The notes: generated from the sequence alone by a model not told the origin. 34,566 nt of DNA from Acidimicrobiia bacterium (GCA_030065575.1 JASJDZ010000046.1:1-34566); one strand, 5' to 3'; positions 1 through 6,917 are shown, counted from the first letter of the stretch. A program made the numbers and translations.

Positions 1-1
1 G

Positions 2-304
2 CTTGCCGATGGCACTTCGCTCGTGACCGAGAACGTCTACGCGGCCCGATTCCGCTACATAGGCGAGTTGAACCGGATGGGTGCCGACGTTCACGCCGAC
101 GGCCAACACGTGGTGGTGCGCGGCGTCGAACGGTTGTCGGGTTGCGAAGTCGATGGGTGCGATATCCGGGCAGCCGCGGCGCTGACAATTGCCGGATTAT
201 CTGCCGAGGGGGAGACGATCATCCGCGAGGCCGAGCACATCGATCGGGGATACGATCGGTTTGTGGACGTGCTTGCCTCGCTTGGCGCGGACATCGACCG
301 TTAG
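2..304 (+). CDS. murA: UDP-N-acetylglucosamine 1-carboxyvinyltransferase (MurA), C-terminal fragment
   Basis: This is the last 100 codons of a MurA, the cytoplasmic enzyme that transfers enolpyruvate from PEP to UDP-GlcNAc in the first committed step of peptidoglycan synthesis. The reading frame is open from base 2, so the gene starts outside the window; the GTG at 23 is internal. The stretch begins with the family's ADGTS...TENV segment. It goes on to the conserved D-x-R-A-A-A-A-L-x-x-A-G-L motif and the HIDRGYDR segment, whose Arg corresponds to the PEP-contacting Arg of the family, and ends LGADI as MurA proteins do. The stop TAG is at 302-304. A SpoIID-like gene follows in the same frame within a few codons, so the two are probably co-transcribed. 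The family call is secure; only the N-terminal part is missing. Confidence 0.95.
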   Translation, partial: LADGTSLVTENVYAARFRYIGELNRMGADVHADGQHVVVRGVERLSGCEVDGCDIRAAAALTIAGLSAEGETIIREAEHIDRGYDRFVDVLASLGADIDR

Positions 305-334
305 GAGCCGAGTATCGCCGTCTGGCTTCTCCCG

Positions 335-1618
335 TTGCTCGTCGTGGCCCAATTGGCCACACCGGCCTCGCCCGTTGTCTCCCAACCGGTCCCGGAGGTG
401 TCGCTGACCCCGTCCCCCGGAACCACACTTGCGCTGGGCCGGGGGGCGTACGAGGGCACGCTCGACATCTCTGCTCACTATGCGGGTCTTGCCGCGGTGG
501 AGCAGACAACGATCGATCGTTATCTGCTCGGCATTACTGAGGTGCCTTCCTCGTGGCCCGATGAGTCGCTGGCGGCCCAGGCCGTTGCAGCCCGGACCTA
601 CCTGGCCTGGACCTTGTTCCGGGGTCGGTCGATCAATGGCAATCGCTACGACTACGACATCTGCGCCTCTCAGTACTGCCAGGTCTACCGCGGTCCCGGT
701 GGGGCGGCGGAGCCCTGGGCCTCGGCATTAGCGAAGACTTCTGAGGAGGTCTTGTTCTATGAGGACAGGCCGGCCCAGGCGCTGTATTCGTCGAGCGCCG
801 GGCGGCGTACGCGTTCGGTTCAGGACATCTGGGGCGGATCCGGCGTCCCGTACCTGGAGGCCGTCGATTCTCCCGAGTCTGACTACACGCCGTATCGAAG
901 ATGGGAGCTCGAGGTCACCGCCGATCAATTCCGACGCGTGTTCGCTCGCGGGGGATACAGCTTCGGAGACCGGATCAGCAATGTGAGCCTGCGCAGTCCG
1001 GGAGAAGGAAATGGGCGCGAGTATGTCGCGGTGCAGACAGAGTTGGGAGTCACTTCGATCCCGGCAACACGCTTCCGGGCCGTATTTAACGTCTACGGCC
1101 CCGACCTCTACCCCGGCTTGATGCCGGCAGCCCGGCCGACGGGTGGGCGCTGGCCGCAAACGGTGCTCTCCTACAGCTTCGCCGTGAGCTACGCGCCACC
1201 GCAGCCGTCGCCTCATCCCATGCTTCCCCCGAGCGACAGCGGTAGCAGTGGGAACCTCACCGTTGTGGGCGAAGGCTGGGGCCACGGCGTCGGTATGAGC
1301 CAATGGGGAGCGATGGCCATGGCCTCATCCGGGGCGAGCTACGAGGAGATTCTCGACCTCTACTACGGTCTCGAGCCGCAGAGCGGCGCAGGGTCGCTGC
1401 CCGAGACCGTTCGTGTCGGCCTGCTGGTGGAACAACCCGCAATAACGGTCTCGGCCGATGGGCCATTTGTGCTCTCTGCTCCCGGCTTCGATTCGGTGGA
1501 GCTACCGGCCGGCGAGTGGGTGTTCCGGCGATCCGGCGAGGGGCTGCGGATCGTCGGTCCTGGAGGGTCGGGCTACGATTCGCCGCTGTTCCGCCCACTG
1601 CGCTGGCAACCCCTATGA
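335..1618 (+). CDS. SpoIID/LytB domain secreted protein, probable lytic transglycosylase
   Basis: A secreted SpoIID/LytB-family protein of 427 aa from the TTG at 335. SpoIID of Bacillus is a lytic transglycosylase that cleaves peptidoglycan strands. Near residues 61-90 it has YLLGITEVPSSWP...AAQAVAARTYLAW, the family's active-site region; E69 aligns with the catalytic Glu. A CASQYC segment follows at about 110-115, and GEGWGHGVGMSQWGA lies near residues 310-324, both typical of the family. The start is uncertain. The hydrophobic signal-peptide core begins upstream of the TTG (AVWLLPLLVVA), and AGGAG at 303-307 is 6 nt before an ATC codon at 314 rather than before the TTG. No ATG or GTG lies between the murA stop and the TTG. 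The gene follows murA closely and its stop overlaps the next start (ATGA), so an operon is likely. Sporulation itself is not implied. Confidence 0.85.
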   Translation: MLVVAQLATPASPVVSQPVPEVSLTPSPGTTLALGRGAYEGTLDISAHYAGLAAVEQTTIDRYLLGITEVPSSWPDESLAAQAVAARTYLAWTLFRGRSINGNRYDYDICASQYCQVYRGPGGAAEPWASALAKTSEEVLFYEDRPAQALYSSSAGRRTRSVQDIWGGSGVPYLEAVDSPESDYTPYRRWELEVTADQFRRVFARGGYSFGDRISNVSLRSPGEGNGREYVAVQTELGVTSIPATRFRAVFNVYGPDLYPGLMPAARPTGGRWPQTVLSYSFAVSYAPPQPSPHPMLPPSDSGSSGNLTVVGEGWGHGVGMSQWGAMAMASSGASYEEILDLYYGLEPQSGAGSLPETVRVGLLVEQPAITVSADGPFVLSAPGFDSVELPAGEWVFRRSGEGLRIVGPGGSGYDSPLFRPLRWQPL

Positions 1619-2148
1619 CCGCGCTTGCTCCCCGACTCCAATCCACACTCCTCGAGATCGTCGATCTGCTCGAAACTGCCGGTATCCACTATTACGTCGG
1701 TGGCAGTGTGATGCTCGCTCTGCTCGGATTCGACCTCGAGCCAGAGGACATCGACTTCATCGTGGACGGCTCGTCCCGGTCGCAGGTCGAGTCGTTCTTT
1801 GAGGAGGCGGCAAAGGAACCAACCGGGGACCCCTGGCGGTCAGGCTGGCTGCTTCGCACGAGATGGAAGGGCCAACAGATCGATGTCATGGGCGATCTCG
1901 CACTGCAAATCGATGGTTCACTAGCTCGATTTCCGCTCGTTGCGGAACAGCGCTCACGGGTCGGTGATGCCGTTGTTCCTCTCGGTTCACTCCGGCATTG
2001 GTACCACCTCTATCGGGTTCACAAACCGGCCCGGGCGGAGATGATTGCTCAGGTACTCGGAGATGATGAGATCACGCGTGGCGCCGCGGAGTTGGGAATC
2101 GGCGATTCGTTTTCCCCTACACTGATAGTGCGAATTGGGAATGAATGA
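1615..2148 (+). CDS. nucleotidyltransferase-fold protein (minimal NTase-like)
   Basis: A 177-aa protein whose ATG overlaps the stop of the SpoIID-like gene (ATGA at 1615-1618). The N-terminal third reads HYYVGGSVMLALLG...EDIDFIVDG. This is the G-G-S (29-31) followed by D-x-D (45, 47) signature of the polymerase-beta nucleotidyltransferase superfamily, with a possible third acidic residue at D90 in QQIDVMGD. That set of residues would bind metal and nucleotide. The remainder is not diagnostic. Such small NTases include stand-alone hypotheticals and the NTase halves of toxin-antitoxin pairs, but no HEPN-type partner is adjacent. The open frame extends upstream to 1303 inside the previous gene; the overlapping ATG is preferred because the domain begins just after it. 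The substrate is unknown. Confidence 0.65.
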   Translation: MTALAPRLQSTLLEIVDLLETAGIHYYVGGSVMLALLGFDLEPEDIDFIVDGSSRSQVESFFEEAAKEPTGDPWRSGWLLRTRWKGQQIDVMGDLALQIDGSLARFPLVAEQRSRVGDAVVPLGSLRHWYHLYRVHKPARAEMIAQVLGDDEITRGAAELGIGDSFSPTLIVRIGNE

Positions 2149-2172
2149 GCCCCCGATGTGATTGAAGACGAC

Positions 2173-2475
2173 ATGAGTACCGAGCAGCAGAGTTCCATCA
2201 TCGAGGTAGCATCGCCCACCGATAGGGTCTTCGACGAGCCCGGGTCCGAGGAGATCGATCTCGACCTGCTCAATGAGACCCTCGAGTACATCCGCCCTGC
2301 GCTGCAGGCCGACGGCGGTGACCTCGTGCTGCTCGGCACCGAAGGCGGCAAAGTCACCCTGCAGCTGGTCGGCGCGTGCGGTGGATGTCCGCTCTCGACG
2401 ATGACCCTCACCGCCGGTATCGAACGAATCGTCACGGATCGTGTTCCCGGCGTCACCGAGGTCGTCGCAGTCTGA
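2173..2475 (+). CDS. NifU C-terminal domain protein, Fe-S cluster scaffold
   Basis: A 100-aa protein with the NifU C-terminal (Nfu) domain, which carries and transfers Fe-S clusters. Residues 42-100 show the typical IRPALQADGGDLVLL start, then VGACGGCPLST with C69-x-x-C72, the cluster-binding pair, and end in GVTEVVAV. The N-terminal 30 residues are acidic and variable. The start is ambiguous: an in-frame GTG at 2158 would add five residues, but the ATG at 2173 is preferred; neither has a strong ribosome binding site. A cysteine desulfurase lies about 6 kb downstream in this window but not in the same operon. Confidence 0.85.
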   Translation: MSTEQQSSIIEVASPTDRVFDEPGSEEIDLDLLNETLEYIRPALQADGGDLVLLGTEGGKVTLQLVGACGGCPLSTMTLTAGIERIVTDRVPGVTEVVAV

Positions 2476-2526
2476 AACAGCTATCAGGCTGAGGTCCGCC
2501 CCCGAGAGTCGGCCGGTCGGCACCGC

Positions 2527-2532
2527 TAGTCT
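2527..2532 (+). promoter_or_regulatory. -10 element TAGTCT of meaB
   Basis: TAGTCT lies 8 nt before the meaB ATG at 2541, slightly further than in the other leaderless promoters of this window. No Shine-Dalgarno is present. Confidence 0.45.
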
Positions 2533-2540
2533 CTGCGGCG

Positions 2541-3503
2541 ATGGCCCGCATCTCTGATCCCGCGCTGCTCATCCCAGCTGCCCGCACTGGAGACCGCCGC
2601 GCCCTGGCCCGTCTCATCACCATTGTGGAGAACGGTGATGCCGCGGCGACGACTGCGCTGGAGCAGGTCTTTCCGTTTGGCGGCACGGCATGGACGACCG
2701 GACTCACCGGGGCTCCCGGTGCGGGGAAGTCGACCCTCACTGATCGGCTGATCGACAAGGTGCGAAGAACCGGTGACGAAGTTGCCGTCGTCGCCGTCGA
2801 TCCGTCCAGCCCATTCAGCGGTGGAGCTGTCCTGGGTGATCGGGTGCGAATGCAAGATCATATTGACGACGGCGGGGTCTACATCAGGTCGATGGCGAGC
2901 AGGGGCCATCTCGGGGGCATCGCTGCCGCCACCCCGCGCGTGATCGCCTTGCTCGATGGGATTGGTTTCCCGGAGGTGATGATTGAAACGGTTGGAGTCG
3001 GTCAAGCCGAGGTAGAGGTCGCAGGGAGCGCCGACACAACTCTGGTCGTGGTCAATCCGGGATGGGGGGATAGTGTGCAAGCGGCGAAAGCCGGGCTGCT
3101 GGAGATTGGCGACGTCTTTGTGGTCAACAAGGCCGACCGGCCCGGTGTTGCGGAGACGGTCCGCGACCTCACCCAAATGCTCGAGTTGGGAGGGGTCCAG
3201 GAGTGGGAGCCGCCGATAATCCCTGCAGTTGCCACAACGGGAGAGGGAACGGACGCGATATGGAATGCCGTCACCGAGCATCGTGCCTACCTAGAGAGCA
3301 CGGGGTCTCTCGCCGCTACCCGGGAGAATCGTCTCGTTGCCGAGATGGAAGCCGCTCTGCTGGCAGCGCTTCGCACGCGGGTCCATTCAGTAGTTCCCGA
3401 ACCGGATTGGGATGAGCTGACTGCTCGAGTGCGATGCCGGGAGCTCGACCCGTGGACTGCGGCAGCGCGACTTCTGCAGGCACTGGGGGTACCCTCCGAG
3501 TAG
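2541..3503 (+). CDS. meaB: MeaB/ArgK-family GTPase, methylmalonyl-CoA mutase chaperone
   Basis: A 320-aa G3E-class GTPase of the MeaB/ArgK family. MeaB-type proteins protect B12-dependent acyl-CoA mutases and gate cofactor loading. The Walker A/P-loop GAPGAGKST lies at 57-65, AVDPSSPFSGGAVLGDRVRM follows as the conserved MeaB segment, IETVGVGQAE is the switch region, and NKAD (G4) is at 196-199. Length and motif order match the family. The start ATG has no Shine-Dalgarno but has TAGTCT 8 nt upstream, suggesting a leaderless or near-leaderless mRNA. No mutase subunit is encoded in the window, so the partner must lie elsewhere. An enoyl-CoA hydratase follows after 16 bp, consistent with acyl-CoA metabolism. 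Confidence 0.92.
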   Translation: MARISDPALLIPAARTGDRRALARLITIVENGDAAATTALEQVFPFGGTAWTTGLTGAPGAGKSTLTDRLIDKVRRTGDEVAVVAVDPSSPFSGGAVLGDRVRMQDHIDDGGVYIRSMASRGHLGGIAAATPRVIALLDGIGFPEVMIETVGVGQAEVEVAGSADTTLVVVNPGWGDSVQAAKAGLLEIGDVFVVNKADRPGVAETVRDLTQMLELGGVQEWEPPIIPAVATTGEGTDAIWNAVTEHRAYLESTGSLAATRENRLVAEMEAALLAALRTRVHSVVPEPDWDELTARVRCRELDPWTAAARLLQALGVPSE

Positions 3504-3519
3504 AACCGAGGAGGATCCT

Positions 3520-4287
3520 ATGAGTCTTGTCGAATACGAGGTCACCGGTGCCGTGGCCAGGATCATGCTGAACCGGCCGCCGGTCAACGCACTCAACCGC
3601 GAACTGATTGCCGATGTCGACTCGGCGATTGCAGAAGCGGAGGATCCGGCGATCCGGGCGGTGGTGATCCACGGCAGCAAGCACTTTGCCGCCGGCGCCG
3701 ACATCACCCGGTTTGTCGAGGTCTTCGAGAGCGATGACGCCGATCCGCAGGTCTCAGATCTCGGTGCGCTCGTGCTCCGTTTCGAGTCGCTGCAGAAACC
3801 GACCATCGCCGCCATCTCGGGATATGCGCTCGGTGGTGGCCTGGAGCTGGCAATGGGCGCCGATTTCCGGTATCTCGCCTCCGACGCACAGGTCGGTCAG
3901 CCCGAGATCAAGCTGGGGATCATCCCGGGTGCCGGCGGTACCCAGCGGCTGCCCCGAATCGTCGGGTTCCGGGTGGCGAAGCAGCTCAACTTCTCCGGGA
4001 GGCACATATCTGCTCAGGAAGCCCTGGAGATCCGCCTGGCGGACAAGGTCGTCGAGCCGGATGACCTTCTTCCCACGGCATTGGAGGACGCCACGGAATG
4101 GGCGAAGGGCCCGACTCGAGCGTACTGGGCGATCAAGAAGGCGATGGGTGAGGGCAACGGTCTCCATGTCGAAGCTGCACTCAGCGTGGAGCGGGAAGCT
4201 TTCGAGGAGGTCTTCACGACGGAGGACGCCAGGAGGGGCGTGCTCGCTTTCGTGAACAAGGAGCAGGCCGACTTCATCGGGCAGTGA
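3520..4287 (+). CDS. enoyl-CoA hydratase/isomerase family protein
   Basis: A 255-aa crotonase-fold enzyme, expected to hydrate 2-enoyl-CoA thioesters in beta-oxidation or a related pathway. The oxyanion-hole segment HFAAGADI is at about residues 55-62 and GYALGGGLELAMGADFRYLA at 101-120. The two catalytic glutamates of true hydratases are both present: E109 (GGGLE) and E129 (QPE). LGIIPGAGGTQRLPR follows. Both glutamates argue for a real hydratase rather than one of the variant family members. A strong ribosome binding site (GAGGAGG) precedes the ATG, unlike many neighbours. It lies 16 bp after meaB and is probably co-transcribed with it. Chain-length preference cannot be read from the sequence. 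Confidence 0.92.
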   Translation: MSLVEYEVTGAVARIMLNRPPVNALNRELIADVDSAIAEAEDPAIRAVVIHGSKHFAAGADITRFVEVFESDDADPQVSDLGALVLRFESLQKPTIAAISGYALGGGLELAMGADFRYLASDAQVGQPEIKLGIIPGAGGTQRLPRIVGFRVAKQLNFSGRHISAQEALEIRLADKVVEPDDLLPTALEDATEWAKGPTRAYWAIKKAMGEGNGLHVEAALSVEREAFEEVFTTEDARRGVLAFVNKEQADFIGQ

Positions 4288-4289
4288 GG

Positions 4290-4295
4290 TAGCCT
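4290..4295 (+). promoter_or_regulatory. -10 element TAGCCT of the hydrolase-fold gene, leaderless promoter
   Basis: TAGCCT is followed by CGCCGG and the GTG at 4302. GGTAGCCTCGCCG here is identical to the sequence before the genes at 6414 and 26896. Confidence 0.6.
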
Positions 4296-4301
4296 CGCCG
4301 G

Positions 4302-5447
4302 GTGGAAGAAAGCAAGTTTGGCTACTGGCTTCGGCGGGTTGCGGCCGCAGTGGTGATCGGGCTGCTGCTGGCCCTCTTCATCGGAGCCATGCAGGGGTCG
4401 TCGGTGATTGCCACGGACCTGTTGACCCCGACGCCTCGCGACCCCGGGCCGGAGTATGAGATAGGGCTGGTGGGTGCCGGCAGGATCGTCCTGCCGCGCA
4501 CCGAGGTCACCGAGCAGGACGGAATCTGGGGAGTCAGCAACGGCGAAGGCGCCTACGGCCAGATGGCCGCAGTGATAACCAAGGATGCAGAAACCGTCGA
4601 GCGCTCGTTCCGGACTCTCGCCGGCCGGTTCATCGCGGGTGAGACGGTCACGCTCGATGGTTATGCGGTCGGATCGGACCCGATGGAGGCCTATGCCATC
4701 GAATTTGATGAGAAGCGGGTGCCGGGTGAACTTGGGGTGAATCCCGCGTGGTTGGTGCCGGGCGAGTCGGACACTTGGGTCATCCTGATCCACGGGGAGG
4801 GGCTGGACGAGAGAGCCCAGGCATTGCGCATCCTTCCCGTACTGCAGGATGCCGGATTCCCTGCCCTATTCGTCACCTACCGCAATGACTCCGCGGCTCC
4901 TGATGACGGCGGCCATTATCGGTGGGGCCTCTCGGAGTGGAGGGATGTCGAGGCCGCGATCGAGTGGGCCCGTGGCCAGGGCGCTGAGGACTTCTTCCTA
5001 TACGGGTTTGGCATGGGGGCGACGATTGCGATCACCCATCTCCACGAATCGGATTCCACCGGCGACGTCCGGGGCGCGGTACTGGACTCGCCGGTTCTCG
5101 ACGTCGGTGCGGTTGTCGACGGTGTTGCAGAGGAACGGGGGATTCCGGGACTCGTCGTCGGCGCGGCCAAGGCTGTGGCCAGAGTTCGCTTCGGTCTCGA
5201 GTGGTCTCGGCTCAACCAGATCGAGCGGATCGACCAGTTCAACGTGCCGATTCTCCTGCTCCAGGGAACCGAAGACGACGTAGCCCCTGTGGCGACAGCC
5301 GATGAGTTTGCCGCCGGGTTGCCCGATCTGGTCTCTTACGAGCGGTTTGACGGCGCGATCCGCACCGAGCTGTGGAACGTCGACCCGGAGCGATACAACA
5401 CGGCGGTGGCGCAATTCCTCATCGGGTTGGCGGGGGAGGACTTCTAG
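4302..5447 (+). CDS. membrane-anchored alpha/beta-hydrolase-fold protein lacking catalytic Ser and His
   Basis: A 381-aa protein with one N-terminal membrane segment (about 12-30), an extracytoplasmic linker domain (about 50-150) and an alpha/beta-hydrolase domain from about 155 to the end. WVILIHGEG marks the oxyanion strand. The nucleophile elbow at 235-239 reads G-F-G-M-G, so the usual Ser is Gly237. An acidic residue is present in GTEDDVAPV (325/326). Near the C-terminus the segment GAIRTELWNVDPERY has Arg354 where relatives normally have the catalytic His (GAGH...W). Two of three catalytic residues therefore appear lost, suggesting a binding or scaffolding role. The GTG start has no ribosome binding site but has TAGCCT exactly 6 nt upstream, indicating leaderless transcription. 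It may alternatively be a hydrolase using a displaced nucleophile. Confidence 0.8.
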   Translation: MEESKFGYWLRRVAAAVVIGLLLALFIGAMQGSSVIATDLLTPTPRDPGPEYEIGLVGAGRIVLPRTEVTEQDGIWGVSNGEGAYGQMAAVITKDAETVERSFRTLAGRFIAGETVTLDGYAVGSDPMEAYAIEFDEKRVPGELGVNPAWLVPGESDTWVILIHGEGLDERAQALRILPVLQDAGFPALFVTYRNDSAAPDDGGHYRWGLSEWRDVEAAIEWARGQGAEDFFLYGFGMGATIAITHLHESDSTGDVRGAVLDSPVLDVGAVVDGVAEERGIPGLVVGAAKAVARVRFGLEWSRLNQIERIDQFNVPILLLQGTEDDVAPVATADEFAAGLPDLVSYERFDGAIRTELWNVDPERYNTAVAQFLIGLAGEDF

Positions 5448-5480
5448 GCGGTGCCGAGTTGTTCAAAGGTTTCCGCCTAG
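5444..5480. promoter_or_regulatory. inverted repeat overlapping the GGCT promoter
   Basis: CTAGGCGG (5444-5451) and CCGCCTAG (5473-5480) are perfect 8-bp arms, 21 nt apart. The right arm overlaps the -10 box TAGGGT at 5478-5483. The left arm covers the stop codon of the preceding gene. It may be a terminator stem or an operator. Confidence 0.4.
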
Positions 5481-5483
5481 GGT
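5478..5483 (+). promoter_or_regulatory. -10 element TAGGGT of the GGCT gene, leaderless promoter
   Basis: TAGGGT is followed by 6 nt and then the ATG at 5490, with no ribosome binding site. Confidence 0.55.
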
Positions 5484-5489
5484 GCCCGC

Positions 5490-5942
5490 ATGTCGCAGCT
5501 CTACTTCGCGTTTGGAAGCAACATGTCGTCGGCGACGCTTCGGGAACGGGGCGTCGCTGCCGAGATGGCAGGGCCTGCGCTGCTGAGAGACCATCGTCTC
5601 GCCTTCACCCTCCCGTCCATCCGATGGACCGGACGCGCCGCCGACGTTCTTCCGGCACCGGGCCAAGAGGTATGGGGAGTGCTCTGGAACCTATCGGATT
5701 CCAACGCACTGGATCCGTTCGAACGCCGCTACCACCGGGTGGAGTTTACGGTTGAGCAGAACGGAAACGGACACGCTGGTCCTGCCCGGCGCGCACTTGG
5801 CTACATCGTCAGGCCCGAACTGCGAGCGCCCGACGAGGCGCCGCCCGCACCGGCGTACCTGCGCAGGATGGTCGAGGGGGCGACCGAAGCCGGACTGCCG
5901 CATGCCTACGTCGACTTCCTTCGTAGCTGCGGCCCTGCATAG
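5490..5942 (+). CDS. gamma-glutamylcyclotransferase-family protein
   Basis: A 150-aa protein of the gamma-glutamylcyclotransferase (GGCT) fold, which converts gamma-glutamyl amino acids or related substrates to 5-oxoproline and a free amine. The substrate loop YFAFGSNM is at 5-12. EVWGVLWNLSDSNALDPFE (60-78) closely matches the human GGCT segment ending at its catalytic Glu, making E78 the likely catalytic residue. APPAPAYLRRMVEGATEAGLP near the C-terminus is another match to human GGCT. The start ATG has TAGGGT 6 nt upstream and no ribosome binding site. An 8-bp inverted repeat overlaps that promoter. The gene stands alone, convergent with the VOC gene. Substrate is not determined. Confidence 0.85.
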   Translation: MSQLYFAFGSNMSSATLRERGVAAEMAGPALLRDHRLAFTLPSIRWTGRAADVLPAPGQEVWGVLWNLSDSNALDPFERRYHRVEFTVEQNGNGHAGPARRALGYIVRPELRAPDEAPPAPAYLRRMVEGATEAGLPHAYVDFLRSCGPA

Positions 5943-5995
5943 TTGCATGCGAACAGCTGGAGGAGGCTCTCGGAATCAATTGCGATCGGGCGCAT

Positions 5996-6379
5996 TCAGG
6001 TCACCTCGTCAGGTTCGAACGCCCGGAGAATGCAGAACTCGTTCCCCTCAGGATCCGCCATGACTACCCAGGACACTGTGTCGGACTGGCCGACATCGAC
6101 CCTGCGGGCGCCCAGTGTTTCCGCTCTTGCGACTTCCACGGACTGGTCAGCCGGGCGCAAGTCGATGTGGATGCGGTTCTTGCCCTGCTTTGGCTCCGGA
6201 ACCCTCAGAAACAGCAGGTCGGGTGACACACCATCCTCTGGCGAACCCTCCGGCGGTTCGAGCACGACCTCGTCAGCGTCCTCGTAGGTGATACGCCAAC
6301 CGAGCAGCTCCGCCCACCATCTCGCCAGTGGGACGGGATCGACACTGTCGATATTCATGCACTGCCACCGCAAGCCCAT
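5996..6379 (-). CDS. VOC (glyoxalase/bleomycin-resistance) superfamily protein
   Basis: A 127-aa single-domain vicinal-oxygen-chelate protein. It starts MNIDSVDPVPLARWWAELLGW after a short lead, the usual VOC opening in which the first beta strand is followed by a helix carrying the A-x-x-W-W-x-x-L-L-G-W motif. It ends with MADPEGNEFCIL, the typical D-P-x-G-N-x-F/L-C closing strand. VOC proteins include glyoxalases, dioxygenases and drug-binding proteins, so function cannot be set. It is divergent from the oxidoreductase gene at 6414 with only 34 bp between starts. Its ATG has TAGGTT 6 nt upstream, a leaderless-type promoter. Confidence 0.85.
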   Translation of the reverse strand: MGLRWQCMNIDSVDPVPLARWWAELLGWRITYEDADEVVLEPPEGSPEDGVSPDLLFLRVPEPKQGKNRIHIDLRPADQSVEVARAETLGARRVDVGQSDTVSWVVMADPEGNEFCILRAFEPDEVT

Positions 6380-6385
6380 GTCGCA

Positions 6386-6391
6386 AACCTA
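6386..6391 (-). promoter_or_regulatory. -10 element TAGGTT of the VOC gene, leaderless promoter
   Basis: On the minus strand TAGGTT is followed by TGCGAC and the ATG at 6379. It lies only 10 bp from the plus-strand -10 at 6402-6407. Confidence 0.55.
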
Positions 6392-6401
6392 CCACCACTG
6401 G

Positions 6402-6407
6402 TAGCCT
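6402..6407 (+). promoter_or_regulatory. -10 element TAGCCT of the oxidoreductase gene, leaderless promoter
   Basis: TAGCCT is followed by CGCCGA and the ATG at 6414. The surrounding 18 bases (6400-6417) recur exactly before pgpA on the other strand. Confidence 0.65.
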
Positions 6408-6413
6408 CGCCGA

Positions 6414-6917
6414 ATGCCTGCGCCTTCACGCGATCGACCCCAGATGCCACCCGGGTACGGCGTCCCCGATACCGAAGATGGTGCTCTCGAATGGGCAGCC
6501 GTCGCAGCACGGCTGGAAGCGGCCCTGCACTTCTGGATGGCGACAACACGGCCGGACGGGTCGCCCCATGTCGTCCCTCGCTGGGGGGTGTGGTTGGACG
6601 AGCGCTTCTGGTACGACGGATCGCCGGACACGATCCACGTCAAGAATCTCAATGCCAATCCGAAGTGTGTCCTCCATCTGGAGGACGGAGGCGAAGCGGT
6701 GATTGTCGAAGGTGTTTCCGAGGCCGCCGATCCACCCGGCTTGCAGCTGGGCGCCCGTCTGGCAGCTGTGATGTCGGCCAAATACGGCGAGCTTGGCTAC
6801 GCCCCGGCGGCGGACGCCTGGGAGGGAACCGAAGCCGGCGGACTGCGTGTGTTCACCCCGGTGAAAGCAATGGCGTGGTTCGAGTTCCCGACCGATGTGA
6901 CCCGGTTCCGGTTCTGA
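6414..6917 (+). CDS. pyridoxamine 5'-phosphate oxidase-family (flavin or F420 binding) protein
   Basis: A 167-aa protein of the split-barrel PNPOx-like superfamily. The region from about residue 40 reads FWMATTRPDGSPHVVPRWGVWLDERFWYDGSP, the strand-turn-strand that binds FMN or F420 phosphate in these proteins. IHVKNLNANPKCVLHLEDGGEAVIVEG then matches the family's N-P-x-V-x-x-x-L/x segment. Actinomycetes hold many F420-dependent members, so that cofactor is plausible but not proven. TAGCCT lies 6 nt upstream of the ATG and no ribosome binding site is seen. Its stop overlaps the ATG of the acetyltransferase that follows, so the two form an operon. Confidence 0.8.
   Translation: MPAPSRDRPQMPPGYGVPDTEDGALEWAAVAARLEAALHFWMATTRPDGSPHVVPRWGVWLDERFWYDGSPDTIHVKNLNANPKCVLHLEDGGEAVIVEGVSEAADPPGLQLGARLAAVMSAKYGELGYAPAADAWEGTEAGGLRVFTPVKAMAWFEFPTDVTRFRF

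Noticed and set aside
1303-1614. Upstream extension of the nucleotidyltransferase frame
   Set aside because: Runs inside the SpoIID-like gene in another frame and is Arg-rich; the overlapping ATG at 1615 is better.
2526-3281. 251-codon open frame on the minus strand
   Set aside because: Opposite meaB with its intact P-loop and NKAD; the minus-strand protein lacks any family likeness.
5943-5995. Hairpin terminator between the convergent GGCT and VOC genes
   Set aside because: Only imperfect short complementarity (AATTGCG with CGCATT and a bulge), not convincing.
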